Origin: CAIVND01 sp035532075
GTDB taxonomy: Bacteria; Actinomycetota; Acidimicrobiia; Acidimicrobiales; Bog-793
Direction: 5' to 3'
DNA: 16,614 nt
Assembly (NCBI GenBank): GCA_035532075.1
Contig: DATKRV010000078.1
Coordinates: forward strand, 1-16,614
Shown: positions 1 through 7,452 of the stretch, piece by piece
Layout: every line of letters starts with the position of its first letter
Position numbering within the stretch: the first letter of the stretch is position 1
Notes under the pieces: generated by a model
Databases searched by the model: none
What the model saw: the letters and a program-made list of their open reading frames with translations, nothing else
What the model was told of the DNA's origin: nothing
Program-made: the position numbers and the translations under genes

Positions 1-684
1 CCGATTGTAGACATCCGTGAGGAGGTCCCAGTCCGTTGCGTACGAACCGGGCGACGACGTGCCCATCTCGAGTGCAGTTCCAAGTACTTCAATTGCAGTG
101 GCGAGACTCTCCTCGCCTGAACTCATCGACGTCGATTCAACCCGACGCAGCGCCCCTTCGGCACGAGCCAAGATTCGTGTGGGCAGTTGGGATGAGAGCG
201 GACGAATAATCTGCCGGAACGCCTCCACCGTGTCCTCGCGTCGGAATGTCCATCTTGCAACAAAAGAACGCGAACCCTCGATGGAGTCTCCGCCTTCAAC
301 CAACCCGTGATCATCGACCGCGACCATCGCTGCCGACAATGAGCCATTCAGAACGATCAGCACCCACGAATCGACCAATTCCTCGCGTTTTGAGATATCA
401 ATACCCTGTATCCCTTTTGGGAGGCCGCCCACGTCACCAGGAAAACCGACCACGACGGTCGCACCAGTTGCCGCAAAAGCTGCGTACCGTCTTGCCTCAA
501 GTTCGAAATAGGCACGGCGCTGAAAAAGTGCGAGTATGAAACTTGACTGCAGATTCGAGGTACCTTCAACAAAATCTCCCGCAATAGCCGAGGCAAACGA
601 CCTCTTCATTGCTTCGCAAATCGCACCGACGCTACGTTTTGAAAGCCAACGCGAAGGAGACGACGCGAGAGTACCTGCTGTCAT
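1..684 (-). CDS. DICT-domain sensory protein, probably a DICT-GGDEF diguanylate cyclase (C-terminus cut by window edge)
   Basis: The frame is open from an ATG at 684 to the left edge (228 codons), with no alternative start before the in-frame stop at 745-747. Residues about 25-165 fit the DICT sensory domain: an FQRRAYFELEARRYAAFA helix, a hydrophobic strand VVVGFPG, and then WVLIVLNGSLSAAMVAVDD followed by FVARWTFRREDTVEAFRQII. DICT domains are predicted small-molecule or light sensors found in diguanylate cyclases and two-component proteins. The last visible residues, WDLLTDVYNR, match the opening signature of GGDEF domains (DxLTGLxNRR), so the missing part is probably a cyclase domain. A TATTTT at 707-702 could be its -10 box; no strong ribosome binding site is seen. 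It diverges from the SpeD-like/acyltransferase pair. The DICT call is by motif recognition only, and the GGDEF call rests on about ten residues. Confidence 0.62.
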   Translation of the reverse strand, partial: MTAGTLASSPSRWLSKRSVGAICEAMKRSFASAIAGDFVEGTSNLQSSFILALFQRRAYFELEARRYAAFAATGATVVVGFPGDVGGLPKGIQGIDISKREELVDSWVLIVLNGSLSAAMVAVDDHGLVEGGDSIEGSRSFVARWTFRREDTVEAFRQIIRPLSSQLPTRILARAEGALRRVESTSMSSGEESLATAIEVLGTALEMGTSSPGSYATDWDLLTDVYNR

Positions 685-1013
685 GACGCACCGCCGCTCG
701 CAAAATAGCGACCCGCCTGTGACTCCAACGCCCTTGGCATACGGCTATGTTACCCCAGCATTACGAATCGAGGTCATTGCCGCAGACTCAAAGGCCCGAA
801 GAACAACCCTTTGCGAGGATCGAACGACGCTCGACCGAGTGCGAGGCGGATCGGCGTGTCGTTTCGAGCATCGGATCTCATGCACGACACGGTTCAACTC
901 CCACATTGCGTCTCATTACCCATAGGTGAAACTTCCCAGTTGCACTCTCGATCGTTCGACCGACCTCTTCGGTATCACAGCCTTACTCAGGGCTCCGCTG
1001 CTACTCTAATTCC
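685..1013. other. Divergent intergenic region with an inverted repeat
   Basis: This stretch separates the DICT gene from the SpeD-like gene, and small open frames in it have no recognisable protein character. It must hold both promoters. A perfect 7-bp inverted repeat, CGTGTCG (855-861) and CGACACG (885-891), has a 23-nt spacer. It could be an operator dyad or a hairpin, but a chance match is possible at this length. Confidence 0.4.
1002..1007 (+). promoter_or_regulatory. Candidate -10 box (TACTCT) for a leaderless transcript
   Basis: TACTCT fits the actinobacterial TANNNT -10 pattern and ends six bases before the ATG at 1014. Transcription would start at or next to the start codon. No Shine-Dalgarno sequence lies upstream of that ATG, which agrees with a leaderless mRNA. 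No clear -35 box was found. Confidence 0.4.
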
Positions 1014-1391
1014 ATGGGTGTAATTCACATTTACGAAAAAGACGAAGTACTCCCTGATCTTGCGCCGCTGATCTATCGGCAACGTCTGGTGATTGAAGGA
1101 CATTGCCCAAAACCGATCACCGCACCGGAGATCGAGTGCTATCTCAGGACGCTTTCGGTCGTATGTTGCATGCAACGCCTCAACGAGCCGGTCACACACA
1201 GTTCCGATAAATACGGATGGGCCGGCTGGGTGCACTGGGAGGCATCTGGTGCGCACCTCTACGCCTGGGAAAAGCCGCTGCTCTTCTTTAGCGTCGACAT
1301 CTATACCTGTGCTGAGTTTGACAAGAAAAAGGTCACCGAATTTACGAGCGCCTTCTTTGCCGCCAAGGAGGTCGTGGCCAAGGAGTTTTGA
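1014..1391 (+). CDS. SpeD (S-adenosylmethionine decarboxylase)-fold protein with altered processing residues
   Basis: This 125-residue protein aligns by eye with the core of bacterial S-adenosylmethionine decarboxylase, a self-cleaving pyruvoyl enzyme that makes the aminopropyl donor for spermidine. The segment GWAGWVHWEASGAHLYAW followed by SVDIYTC matches the family's GVSGVVVIxESHxxIHTWPE and VDVFTC regions. Ser78 takes the place of the residue that becomes pyruvoyl, and Cys99 the place of the catalytic cysteine. The two residues that assist self-cleavage in the Thermotoga enzyme (Ser55 and His68) correspond here to Ala70 and Tyr83, and the E-S-H around the cleavage site is A-S-G. Classical processing is therefore doubtful. 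Sixteen bases downstream starts an acyltransferase-like gene, so the two are probably one operon. It may be a divergent decarboxylase, an unprocessed binding protein or an enzyme with a new reaction; polyamine synthesis is not supported because no speE is adjacent. Confidence 0.62.
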   Translation: MGVIHIYEKDEVLPDLAPLIYRQRLVIEGHCPKPITAPEIECYLRTLSVVCCMQRLNEPVTHSSDKYGWAGWVHWEASGAHLYAWEKPLLFFSVDIYTCAEFDKKKVTEFTSAFFAAKEVVAKEF

Positions 1392-1407
1392 CAAGGTCTC
1401 CTCTCAA

Positions 1408-2232
1408 ATGAATCCGACTCCTCACGCATTCGAGATCAAAGAGCTCATTGCCTCTTCGATCGATGTGTCAGCACCAGAGCCTTTTGGAACTTATCTTTTC
1501 GCTTATGACGAGCAAGGCGCCGAAATTGCGCGTGATCTTGAACGCACCGTCTTCCTTGAAGCCTTCAACAACACCTCGTCTTTGCTCTTTGATGAGTACC
1601 ATCGCTTTGAGCGCGCGAGCATCTTCATTTGCGTCATCGACCACCGACGCCGAGAGTGCGCGGGAATGATGCGGGTAATTCTTCCGGTCAGAGGTGGACC
1701 GGGACTCAAGAGCCTTCTCGATGTAGAGCCAATCTGGAAAAGAAGCGCTGCGACACTATTCGAAGAGGCAGGTTTGGAATACGACCCCGACCAATCTTGG
1801 GACATTGCTACGCTCGCCGTTGCACGCGAATATCGCACCGCTGCCTCGCTCGGCTTGATGCACATCGGCCTCTATCAGGCGATCGCTCGGCTCGGACGAC
1901 ATTTTGGGGTGAAGTGGCTCGTCGCTATCTTGGACTATGCCGTCTATCGTCTCATCCGCCTCCAACTTCGGCGTTGTTTCGTCGCTCTTGCAGAAGAACG
2001 TTCGTACCTGGGATCAGCACGAAGCGTTCCGGCATGTTGTGCACTTCAGATTGCCGAGGCTGAGACCAGAGAGAATGACTCGATACTTCACGAACTGATC
2101 TATGTCGGCTCGACGATCAAACCCGCGCTGAGACAGTTAGACCTATCTTCAGCTATCGGTCGGGTTGAGGAACTCGTCGACGTCAGTTCATCGAGCAACG
2201 ACAGGAGGCAAGCACCGAGAATTCCACGATGA
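1408..2232 (+). CDS. LuxI/FeeM/GNAT-type acyltransferase-like protein
   Basis: This 274-residue protein has the layout of the GNAT-fold group that includes autoinducer synthases (LuxI), N-acyl amino acid synthases (FeeM) and exosortase-associated acyltransferases. After a variable N-terminus come the helix ERTVFLEAF (residues 45-53), a strand pair with IFICVIDHRRRECAGMMRVI (72-91), the motif SWDIATLAVAREYR (130-143), a long helix LGLMHIGLYQAIARLGRHFG (149-168) and the strand VKWLVAILD. The WDIATLAV-x-x-EYR segment resembles the acyl-donor-binding core of GNAT enzymes. The frame is open further upstream, but ATG 1408 is the first start after the SpeD-like stop. The AAGGAG at 1380-1385 is about 22 bases away, so translation may be coupled to the upstream gene. 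Substrates cannot be read from sequence. It converges with the GGDEF-EAL gene across only 29 bp, with no clear terminator. Confidence 0.6.
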   Translation: MNPTPHAFEIKELIASSIDVSAPEPFGTYLFAYDEQGAEIARDLERTVFLEAFNNTSSLLFDEYHRFERASIFICVIDHRRRECAGMMRVILPVRGGPGLKSLLDVEPIWKRSAATLFEEAGLEYDPDQSWDIATLAVAREYRTAASLGLMHIGLYQAIARLGRHFGVKWLVAILDYAVYRLIRLQLRRCFVALAEERSYLGSARSVPACCALQIAEAETRENDSILHELIYVGSTIKPALRQLDLSSAIGRVEELVDVSSSSNDRRQAPRIPR

Positions 2233-2261
2233 AATACCGGCGCTGACAACAAAAAGACAGG

Positions 2262-4715
2262 TCATGCCCCGTGCCTGAGTGAAACCAACTCCACAGAGTC
2301 GCGGACTTCATCACTGCTTACCTGATCAAGGGTTGCTCCGCTACGGCGGACCGACAACAGGTTCAAGACATGAGGGAGCTGATCGATACGCGCAGGACGG
2401 GCGTAGAGATAGCCCTGCGCCACCGAACAGCCGACCGCACGAAGCCGTCTTGCCTGGTCCATCGTCTCGACCCCTTCGACGACGGTCCGGATGCCAAGCG
2501 CGTTGGCCATTACGACGATCGCCGCGACGAGTGATTCCGAAACAGTATTTTCCTCGCTCAATGGTTCGACGAAACTGCGATCGATCTTCAGTACATCAAA
2601 CGGAAGGCGCTGCAAATACGATAGTGACGAATATTGCGTTCCAAAATCGTCTACCGCAAGCGTGATTCCAAGCTCGCGAAGCGCATTGAGTGTCTTTATC
2701 GCGCACTCGGGATCTCTGATGATCTCTGACTCGGTGAGTTCTAGACACAGCGATGAAGCTGACAATCCATGAATCGCCAACATGTGAGTGACGCGCTGAA
2801 CCAAAAGTTCGTCGCGGAGCTGGTTGACAGAGAGATTTACTGAGACCGTTAGATGCTCCATACCGGGCGTCTTGCGACTTTCCGCGAGTACACGAAGTGC
2901 CTCGTTGAGCACCCATATGCCGAGCTCGTTGATGAGTTCGGTCTCCTCGGCAAGATGGATGAAGCGACTAGGGAGAAGGACGCCAAAGGTGGGATGCGAC
3001 CACCGAACCAACGCCTCCATGCCGAGTACCTGATGATCTTTCATCTCCACGATTGGCTGGAAGACGAGTTGAAGCTCTCCCCTGCGCACTGCGTGTCGCA
3101 GGTCGCGTTCAAGTTCGACTCGCTCAAGAACGCTCGTACGCATCGACTCTTCGTAGACCGCTATCGAATCCCGACCACCGTCTTTCGCCTGATACATCGC
3201 GGTATCGGCTTCGCGAAGAAGAATCTCGACTTCATTAAACCCGACTCTCGCTCGAGCACCCTGATTCGGCTGAGCGAATGCGAGTCCAATGCTTGCTGAG
3301 ATGACAAATTCGACCTCGGCAACATTAAATGGTTCTCTGAAAGTTCGGCGAATTTGGTTCGCAAACTCGCTCGCGCTCTCGACAGAGACAACCTCGCCAA
3401 GAACGACAACAAACTCGTCTCCTCCTATTCTCGTGACTAAATCGTCCGGTCGGACACTTGCCTGCAGGCGTCGGGCAACTTCGACGAGGAGCGCGTCACC
3501 TTGAGCATGTCCAAGAGTGTCATTAATGAGTTTGAAGCGGTCAAGATCGAGAAAGAGAACACCGATCTTCTCCTCCCCTTCAAGCGAAAGACCCTCGAGA
3601 GCTCTTTCGAGATAACGCTCCAAATATCGGCGATTCGGGAGTCCTGTCAAGGCGTCGTGCATCGCCTGATGCTGCAACCTTGACTCTGATCTTTCGACGT
3701 CATACAACGCGCGGACAATTTGCAATATTGCAATTCCGCTCAACAGCATCACCGTGATGAACAGACCGAGGCGGGTGTCAAAATTCTCATTTTGCAACCG
3801 GAGAAAGAGAAGGGACGGGGTACCGAGACCAATCGCGACGAGTACGACTCTCGTCGGGTTCCAAGGTTCACTTCCCTCAAGTCTTGGGGTGAAAAGTGTC
3901 TTCATCGAAGGTTCGAGCATCGCCGCTGTAACCGCGGCATAGGAGACGATGAAGGGAATATTTACAAGAACGTGTGCTGAGGCCACCAAATGCAGCTCGG
4001 CACACAGCTGAAAGATGTCACCAACAAAGAGCCAGACCAGCGAGATGAAAACCAACCTCTCGCTCTCGGATCTCTGGTGGCCGGGTGAAAAGGCAATCTG
4101 AAAGTTGGCAACGAGCAAAAATGCCGCGATTGCAGGATACGAAACCAGAATAATCCGCACCGAGTTAGGAGTTCCACTTCGACCGAGAATGGGTTCAATA
4201 AGGAATACCCATGAGACTGCAAGCAGCGCGAGCGCAGCGATACCGCCGTCGTAGAAGACCCCAAAGCGTCGCCTCTTCGCGTGTGGGCGTGAGATCAAAA
4301 AGCCGTAGAGCGCGACCATCAAGAGCGCATATCCGATGAGAGAAAGAAAGTCAGGATCAAGATTTCGATGAACCGTTAGGTTGCCAAGGGTATTGAAACG
4401 CACCCGCAAGACTCCCTCAACGACAAACAGAGACAGGGCGACCACAACCATCGCCCATGGCCACGCCGGTTTGGGCCGATACTTCTTCATCCCGAACAAA
4501 GCCGCGGATAGCGCCGCGACCGAGACGAGACCGAGGACCCAGGGGCCTGCAACGGGTACAAAATCAAGGATGACCGCGATGAATGCAAGAGAACCGATGA
4601 CCGAGCGACGACGCGACGCATCGGGAGACGGTGCCGTATCCGCCTCAGGTACCCAGTCCGCTCCACATGGCACCAAAATGGTGTCAAAATCGGCGTCTCT
4701 CATTTTCCCGCTCAT
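2262..4715 (-). CDS. Membrane-anchored GGDEF-EAL protein (diguanylate cyclase/phosphodiesterase)
   Basis: From the ATG at 4715 the product has 817 residues. A short cytoplasmic N-terminus is followed by about nine or ten hydrophobic segments (residues about 39-335), a membrane sensor module I cannot assign to a named family. A GGDEF domain (about 350-520) has DALTGLPNRR, the RIGGDEF active site at 431-435, and an intact product-binding RPDD five residues before it. An EAL domain (about 530-785) has EALVRW with Glu567, the asparagine in VNLS, ELTES, DDFGTQYSSL (689-698), KIDRSF and EGVET, so the metal- and substrate-binding residues are all present. Both synthesis and hydrolysis of c-di-GMP are possible. 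The one deviation is Gln for the usual Gly in DDFGTGYSS. The frame stays open to a TTG at 4799, and another ATG lies at 4703; the residues upstream of 4715 look unconserved. Confidence 0.93.
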   Translation of the reverse strand: MSGKMRDADFDTILVPCGADWVPEADTAPSPDASRRRSVIGSLAFIAVILDFVPVAGPWVLGLVSVAALSAALFGMKKYRPKPAWPWAMVVVALSLFVVEGVLRVRFNTLGNLTVHRNLDPDFLSLIGYALLMVALYGFLISRPHAKRRRFGVFYDGGIAALALLAVSWVFLIEPILGRSGTPNSVRIILVSYPAIAAFLLVANFQIAFSPGHQRSESERLVFISLVWLFVGDIFQLCAELHLVASAHVLVNIPFIVSYAAVTAAMLEPSMKTLFTPRLEGSEPWNPTRVVLVAIGLGTPSLLFLRLQNENFDTRLGLFITVMLLSGIAILQIVRALYDVERSESRLQHQAMHDALTGLPNRRYLERYLERALEGLSLEGEEKIGVLFLDLDRFKLINDTLGHAQGDALLVEVARRLQASVRPDDLVTRIGGDEFVVVLGEVVSVESASEFANQIRRTFREPFNVAEVEFVISASIGLAFAQPNQGARARVGFNEVEILLREADTAMYQAKDGGRDSIAVYEESMRTSVLERVELERDLRHAVRRGELQLVFQPIVEMKDHQVLGMEALVRWSHPTFGVLLPSRFIHLAEETELINELGIWVLNEALRVLAESRKTPGMEHLTVSVNLSVNQLRDELLVQRVTHMLAIHGLSASSLCLELTESEIIRDPECAIKTLNALRELGITLAVDDFGTQYSSLSYLQRLPFDVLKIDRSFVEPLSEENTVSESLVAAIVVMANALGIRTVVEGVETMDQARRLRAVGCSVAQGYLYARPARIDQLPHVLNLLSVRRSGATLDQVSSDEVRDSVELVSLRHGA

Positions 4716-5098
4716 CAGCGTCTCTAACGGCACCAAAAGGCGTGAACTTGAGGAGATCCGCCACCCGAAGGTAATGACGAACTCGACGTTGTCGCGCAAG
4801 CTCGCGACCGCCGCGGGTCAGTTTCCAGATACGCCGCACCGCCAATTCCGTCAATATCTCATGGTAGATGGGGTAATTCGTCATCAATGCGAGGCGGCAA
4901 TACGTGAAACTGTGAGGGCAGAACCCTCTCTTTCGCTGATCGTCCACGCGGCGACGTGTGAGGCGAATGTTCCAGATACACGCCAGTGGCCGCAGCACAG
5001 GCTTTAGGTCGCAACTCGGGATAACGACATTTGTCGCGGGTTCTCCACGAATCTGAGACACAAAAATTCCGGACGCGCCGCGTTATGATCAAACCAGA
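4716..5098. other. Divergent intergenic region between GGDEF-EAL and coiled-coil genes
   Basis: About 380 bp, in part open in the GGDEF-EAL frame up to 4799. Overlapping frames on both strands are arginine-rich and show no domain, so no gene is called. The only signal I can support is a -10-like box next to the plus-strand gene. Confidence 0.5.
5084..5089 (+). promoter_or_regulatory. Candidate -10 box (TATGAT) for a near-leaderless transcript
   Basis: TATGAT differs from TATAAT at one base and ends nine bases before the ATG at 5099. The expected start of transcription is within about three bases of the start codon. No Shine-Dalgarno sequence precedes that ATG. No convincing -35 box lies 16-18 bases upstream. 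Confidence 0.5.
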
Positions 5099-6031
5099 AT
5101 GGACACCGCGGATCTCCTTGCAATTCTCCAAAGGCGCATCATAGAGACCGCGCGCGATCGCGACCGACTCGATGAAGCTGTCACCGCGCTCGATGGCGAA
5201 ATCGCAAAGCTCGAGACCGATGAAATGGCCGTAAGACGCCTCGTCTCAATCTTCAGCGAGTCCGAGCCTCCAGCCACGGTGACCGGTAGCCGCGGTGCTC
5301 AAATACCTGCAGAGGACGACGAAGATCACCCCCGGGAGGGCATGGTCGTACGATGGCCGTCCGGTCCCGGTTACACCAAGCCCCTCAAGGTCAAGAAGGC
5401 CAAGACATGGGCATGGTACAAGTTTGATACCGCGGATTGGTATCTCGATACCCTCAAAGAGATCGCGAGACAGACCGGTCTTTCCGATCGAACAATTGGC
5501 GTGGAAATGGCAATCGAGGGGATGACCGGAGCGCTCTGCTCAAGCGTAGATGCAGCGATCTATGCACTGACAAATACCATCGAACGCACTGCGGGCATTC
5601 CCGATGACAGGCGGACTCCGAGTCATCTTGCGAGCTGGTCAAAACTCGCCGCTGAGGCCAGGTACCTCGACATCGAACTTGCGAGTTCGCTGAGCATTTC
5701 GAACGCGCTCATCGGTGAGCATTCCGAGACCCCACAGGGTTGGCTCGCCCAGCTCCAAATTCTTCGAAACCGGTCGAGTCGCGAGGACATCACGGTAATC
5801 AGGAACAGTGACCACGAGGAGCCTCAAGAGCTGTGTATTGACGTTCCCGCGCAAGGTCCGATGCCGATCCTTGAATATCTCTCCCGATGCCGAGACCTTG
5901 TTGAAGAACTCCTGGAAACCATCTTTTACGACGTCTCTGCGGTCAAGAGGGGCAGAGCGGCGCAATCGAACACCGATCGACTGCACGCCCAGGCCGAGCG
6001 CGACCTTGAACGTCTTCTCCCAGACAACTAA
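5099..6031 (+). CDS. Coiled-coil protein of unknown function with a faint HEPN-like C-terminal region
   Basis: I do not recognise this 310-residue protein. Residues 1-50 form a charged heptad-like helix and probable coiled coil. A proline- and acid-rich linker (about 55-85) follows, then a basic, aromatic patch (VKKAKTWAWYKFDTADWYLD, 98-117). Residues 120-145 (EIARQTGLSDRTIGVEMAIE) could be a helix-turn-helix-like unit. Residues 175-280 are mainly helical and contain LAQLQILRNRSSRED (216-230). This resembles the RN-x-x-x-H corner of HEPN-type and related helical-bundle proteins, but arginine stands where the histidine would be, so ribonuclease activity cannot be claimed. No signal peptide or membrane segment is seen. 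It is surrounded by c-di-GMP genes and may be cotranscribed with the GAF-GGDEF gene 160 bp downstream. The start is set by the ATG after a -10 box. Confidence 0.75.
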   Translation: MDTADLLAILQRRIIETARDRDRLDEAVTALDGEIAKLETDEMAVRRLVSIFSESEPPATVTGSRGAQIPAEDDEDHPREGMVVRWPSGPGYTKPLKVKKAKTWAWYKFDTADWYLDTLKEIARQTGLSDRTIGVEMAIEGMTGALCSSVDAAIYALTNTIERTAGIPDDRRTPSHLASWSKLAAEARYLDIELASSLSISNALIGEHSETPQGWLAQLQILRNRSSREDITVIRNSDHEEPQELCIDVPAQGPMPILEYLSRCRDLVEELLETIFYDVSAVKRGRAAQSNTDRLHAQAERDLERLLPDN

Positions 6032-6047
6032 AACGACATTTCGCCGC

Positions 6048-6064
6048 GTCACGCAATACGTGAC
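6048..6064. repeat. Perfect inverted repeat GTCACG-CAATA-CGTGAC
   Basis: A 6-bp perfect dyad with a 5-base spacer lies 17 bases after the stop of the coiled-coil gene. No T-run follows, so it is a poor intrinsic terminator. It could be an operator for the GAF-GGDEF gene or a weak hairpin. Six-base dyads also occur by chance. Confidence 0.3.
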
Positions 6065-6191
6065 TGTGCCTGAAAATTTGTCGGCATGGGAAGAGTCAAC
6101 GTACACAGCGGTCCTCCAACCTCTCCGAAAAAGTTCCTCAAAGTTGCTCAGGTTTAGTCGTTACATCCTTTGAGACGGCCTGTCGTCGACC

Positions 6192-7202
6192 ATGTTTACC
6201 CAGGTGGAATATGAGAGAAAGCATTCGAAGATGTTAGGAATCTCGTTGTCAAAGTCGAAGGCGCGTTTGAAACTCGTATTGCCTCCCGACGAGGCGAACA
6301 GGCTCGCCTCTCTTTATTTCCTTGGCATTCTCGATAGCCCGCCACAAGAGCCCTTTGATCGCATAGCGCGAATCGCCCAACGACTTTTTGCTGTTCCGAT
6401 TGCCATCATCAGCTTTGTCGACGCAGATCGCGACTGGTTTAAGTCAAGTATTGGAGTCGACGAGTCTGAGATTCCGCGAGCGGCGTCCTTTTCCAGCCAT
6501 ACCATCTTGAACCACGACGTCCTTGTGGTCCCCGACACGAAAACGGACCTGCGATTTTTCGATAACCCTCTCGTACGCGGAACCTCTGCGATCAGGTTCT
6601 ACGCCGGTTGCTCAGTACGATCTTGCAACGGCGCGAACATTGGCGCTCTCAGCATTATGGATATCGTTCCCCGCGCGTTTACCGCGGATGAGGCGAGTGC
6701 GCTTCAAGACCTTGCCGCCACCGTCGAACACGAAATCGGCTCAAGTGAACCGAGTCTCGTCGACGAACTTACTGGTCTGATGAACCGACGCGGTCTGAGC
6801 CTTATCTCAAGTCACATCGTTCCTCGCGCAAGCCGCAACGGCGAGACGCTGAGCATGCTTTCTCTTGACATCAAAGGGCTTGACGATCTGAATCGAGAGT
6901 TTGGTCGTTCATTTGGCGACTCGGCACTCATTATGATCGCTGATGTTCTCCATGAAACCTTGCGTAGTGCCGACATCCCCGCACGGATGAGGGGCGACGA
7001 CTTCGCAATCCTGCTGCCGGATACGGGGAAAAAAGAGGCGTCGGCCGTCATTTCGCGTATCCAACGCGAAATCGAAAGACGTCAAGCGTGCCAGCTCCTA
7101 CCTTCAGGAATCTCACTTCGAATCTCCCAGGCAACGCTCGATCCCTCAGCCGAAGATTTCAGTCTTGAAGGACTTATCGCGGTCGCTGACGTAGGTTCCT
7201 AG
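6192..7202 (+). CDS. GAF-GGDEF protein with degenerate, C-terminally truncated cyclase domain
   Basis: This 336-residue protein has a GAF domain typical of soluble sensors (about 30-185), with LPPDEANRLASLYFLGILDS, FDRIARIAQRLFAVPIAIIS, FVDADRDWFK, RFFDNPLV and IRFYAGC. A GGDEF-type domain starts at DELTGLMNRRGL (191-202). Its active-site loop reads RGDDF (267-271) instead of GGDEF. The usual SxG strand is ISQAT, and the metal-site DIDxFK region is DIKGLD. The frame ends with LIAVADVGS, where the family reads RADxALYxAKxxGRN. Diguanylate cyclase activity is doubtful; it may be a nucleotide-binding sensor or a decaying gene. The ATG at 6192 is the longest start; an ATG at 6231 is also possible because the GAF domain begins near residue 30. 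It lies 160 bp after the coiled-coil gene on the same strand. Confidence 0.85.
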   Translation: MFTQVEYERKHSKMLGISLSKSKARLKLVLPPDEANRLASLYFLGILDSPPQEPFDRIARIAQRLFAVPIAIISFVDADRDWFKSSIGVDESEIPRAASFSSHTILNHDVLVVPDTKTDLRFFDNPLVRGTSAIRFYAGCSVRSCNGANIGALSIMDIVPRAFTADEASALQDLAATVEHEIGSSEPSLVDELTGLMNRRGLSLISSHIVPRASRNGETLSMLSLDIKGLDDLNREFGRSFGDSALIMIADVLHETLRSADIPARMRGDDFAILLPDTGKKEASAVISRIQREIERRQACQLLPSGISLRISQATLDPSAEDFSLEGLIAVADVGS

Positions 7203-7398
7203 GCGGCCAAGATCTCGCGCACACTGTCGCTCAATTGTTGATCGACCCGAAGATTCGCTGCGCGACGTCCGTAAGAGGACGCTCCGACCTTCGACTGGCT
7301 GGCCAACGCCCCGGAAAGGTCCGCTGGACAGAGCGTTGTCCCGCTCAGCACAAAAGGCATCACGTTCATTTTGAATCTTCAAGCGTTGACTGCCGAAG

Positions 7399-7452
7399 GG
7401 CCAGAGGTGAGGTTGAAGCTCCGTAGCTCTGGTTGGCCTTTGGCCAGAGGTG
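7399..7452. repeat. Direct repeat GGCCAGAGGTG with an inverted copy between
   Basis: GGCCAGAGGTG occurs at 7399-7409 and again at 7442-7452. Between them, CTCTGG-TT-GGCC (7427-7438) is an interrupted reverse complement of either copy. An RNA from here could therefore form alternative hairpins, and TGGCC-TTT-GGCCA (7434-7446) forms a tight one. No U-run follows, so it is not a standard terminator. Confidence 0.4.

Noticed and set aside
1093..1407. N-terminal extension of the acyltransferase frame into the SpeD-like gene
   Set aside because: The extension reads the SpeD-like gene out of frame and is Arg/Ser-rich; ATG 1408 gives a protein of family length.
4669..4738. GGCACCAAAA repeated exactly 60 bp apart (4669-4678 and 4729-4738)
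   Set aside because: Only 10 bp and within or next to the coding start of the GGDEF-EAL gene; two copies are not enough to call an operator or array.
4381..5007. 208-codon plus-strand open frame over the start of the GGDEF-EAL gene
   Set aside because: Arg/Thr-rich composition, no domain, and it overlaps the membrane region of a confident gene on the other strand.
4684..5061. 125-codon minus-strand open frame upstream of the GGDEF-EAL gene
   Set aside because: Composition is unlike a folded protein and it overlaps the start of the GGDEF-EAL gene in another frame.
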